Shown in pieces: positions 63,265 through 64,000 of a stretch of 64,000 nucleotides of DNA. Numbering within the stretch: the first letter of the stretch is position 1; each line of letters opens with the position of its first letter. Position numbers and translations under genes: made by a program. This DNA is from Methanolobus bombayensis (GTDB taxonomy: Archaea > Halobacteriota > Methanosarcinia > Methanosarcinales > Methanosarcinaceae), in contig NZ_JAGGKD010000002.1 of NCBI RefSeq assembly GCF_017873415.1, positions 186,001-250,000 on the forward strand. The letters run 5' to 3'. Under the pieces are notes generated by a model. It was not told the origin of the DNA. It searched no databases and saw only the letters and a program-made list of their open reading frames with translations.

Positions 63265-63927
63265 ATGACAAATCTTAAAATAATATGTATGATCTGGGAT
63301 AATTTCCTGTCTATAGTAGGTGAGAATACTGCTACTATTACATCCCTTGTGAGCATTATAACTGTAGGAATATGGGGGTTCTATGCTCATCTTTTATACC
63401 GGGACTATCGAAACCGGAACCATCCGAGGATACTTATTCAACAAGTCCCGGATTCCAGTGGAAATTCGCGTTGCTTGCTTATCAATATGAGTGAGAAAAT
63501 ATTGAATGTTCCATGTATATTTGTACTGGGATATGGAGAAAATGATCATATCTATAAAATGATTGTCAGTGATTACGAACAATTTGCTACTGAGATCCAA
63601 ACAGGTCAGGTGACACCCATAGAGAATATTCAGCAAAGTACTCTATCTCCAGGAGATTTCATTTGCCTTGGCCGGTTCTCTTCTCTTTTACACAAACTGA
63701 AAAAATCGGATGATTATCCAATAAATATTCTGGAAATAAGAGTTGTGGCCTTTTTTGGTGCAATGGATAAACCAATTGGTGCTTACAGGCGTTTTTACAT
63801 TAAATCAAAAAACGAACAATTAATCATTGCACCAAATAGACTAAACACAAAGCAGATGATATCTTTCCTGCAAAAAAGGAAAATCAAAGGCTGGATTGAT
63901 GATTGTTTAAAATCAGAGTCTGAATGA
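63265..63927 (+). CDS. Membrane-anchored hypothetical protein
   Basis: This 220-residue protein has one N-terminal hydrophobic segment (TATITSLVSIITVGIWGFYAHLLY) and a soluble beta-rich rest. No family is recognised. A later ATG (nine codons in) is an alternative start. Confidence 0.6.
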   Translation: MTNLKIICMIWDNFLSIVGENTATITSLVSIITVGIWGFYAHLLYRDYRNRNHPRILIQQVPDSSGNSRCLLINMSEKILNVPCIFVLGYGENDHIYKMIVSDYEQFATEIQTGQVTPIENIQQSTLSPGDFICLGRFSSLLHKLKKSDDYPINILEIRVVAFFGAMDKPIGAYRRFYIKSKNEQLIIAPNRLNTKQMISFLQKRKIKGWIDDCLKSESE

Positions 63928-64000
63928 ATATTTACCAAAACAGCATTAATGCGAGATAATAAACTCTGTGATCGATTAAAGAATTAGTAAGGTGGCCACA

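Noticed and set aside
1-64000. tRNA or rRNA genes
   Set aside because: I looked for GGTTCAAATCC-type TpsiC arms in intergenic regions and found none with a matching acceptor stem. No rRNA-like sequence was seen.

Overview
The window suggests a methylotrophic methanogenic archaeon of the Methanosarcinaceae, close to Methanococcoides or Methanolobus. It is AT-rich and carries a RuBisCO that closely resembles the form II/III enzyme known from Methanococcoides burtonii. Archaeal family markers include FilR1-type (DUF1724) regulators, a PGF-CTERM sorting signal, a TRAM-only RNA-binding protein, YkgJ and META-domain proteins, and GGTGA/GGAG ribosome binding sites. Bacterial-type genes such as LonA, class II ribonucleotide reductase and type I restriction systems fit the mixed gene content of this family. 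Species identity cannot be fixed by reading alone. Region 1 (1-5480) is most of a casposon, a Cas1-driven self-synthesizing transposon. A family B DNA polymerase (cut by the window edge), an HNH nuclease, a helix-turn-helix protein and a ribbon-helix-helix regulator are read leftward. A winged-helix protein and the Cas1 casposase with its C-terminal HTH are read rightward from the same divergent promoter. There is no cas2, no other cas gene and no CRISPR array. Region 2 (5481-19396) is a compact defence island that starts 2 nt from the casposon-type sequence on the left and ends 19 nt from it on the right. It holds two unrelated, divergently transcribed type I restriction-modification operons (hsdR-hsdM-hsdS leftward; hsdR-hsdS-hsdM rightward). 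Between them is a 3 kb accessory module: a two-helix membrane peptide, a coiled-coil NERD nuclease-like protein, a HEPN-like protein and its four-helix membrane partner. Region 3 (19397-20390) is a second, inverted and N-terminally truncated casposase with the same noncoding GAGACA-rich tail. The two roughly 1 kb copies therefore face each other across the island, like the arms of a composite transposon. The truncated copy joins the chromosome at the stop codon of trkH. This composite casposon carrying a defence island is the main discovery candidate. Region 4 (20393-64000) looks like ordinary chromosome: trkH, a phosphoribosyltransferase, a class II ribonucleotide reductase, a NorD/CbbO-like VWA protein, an FKBP isomerase, a CPBP protease, RuBisCO and a PLP-dependent decarboxylase. 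It continues with many secreted, lipoprotein and small membrane proteins, tandem FilR1 regulators, a PLP-binding YggS protein, and ChaB. A MarR gene and lonA share a putative operator. Then come an encapsulated-ferritin-like protein, a three-gene unit with a SPASM-type radical SAM enzyme and an alpha/beta hydrolase, a formylglycine-generating-enzyme-like protein, a KamA-family aminomutase, a thioredoxin-like 2Fe-2S ferredoxin, a TRAM protein and two YkgJ proteins. I saw no rRNA, tRNA or CRISPR array.
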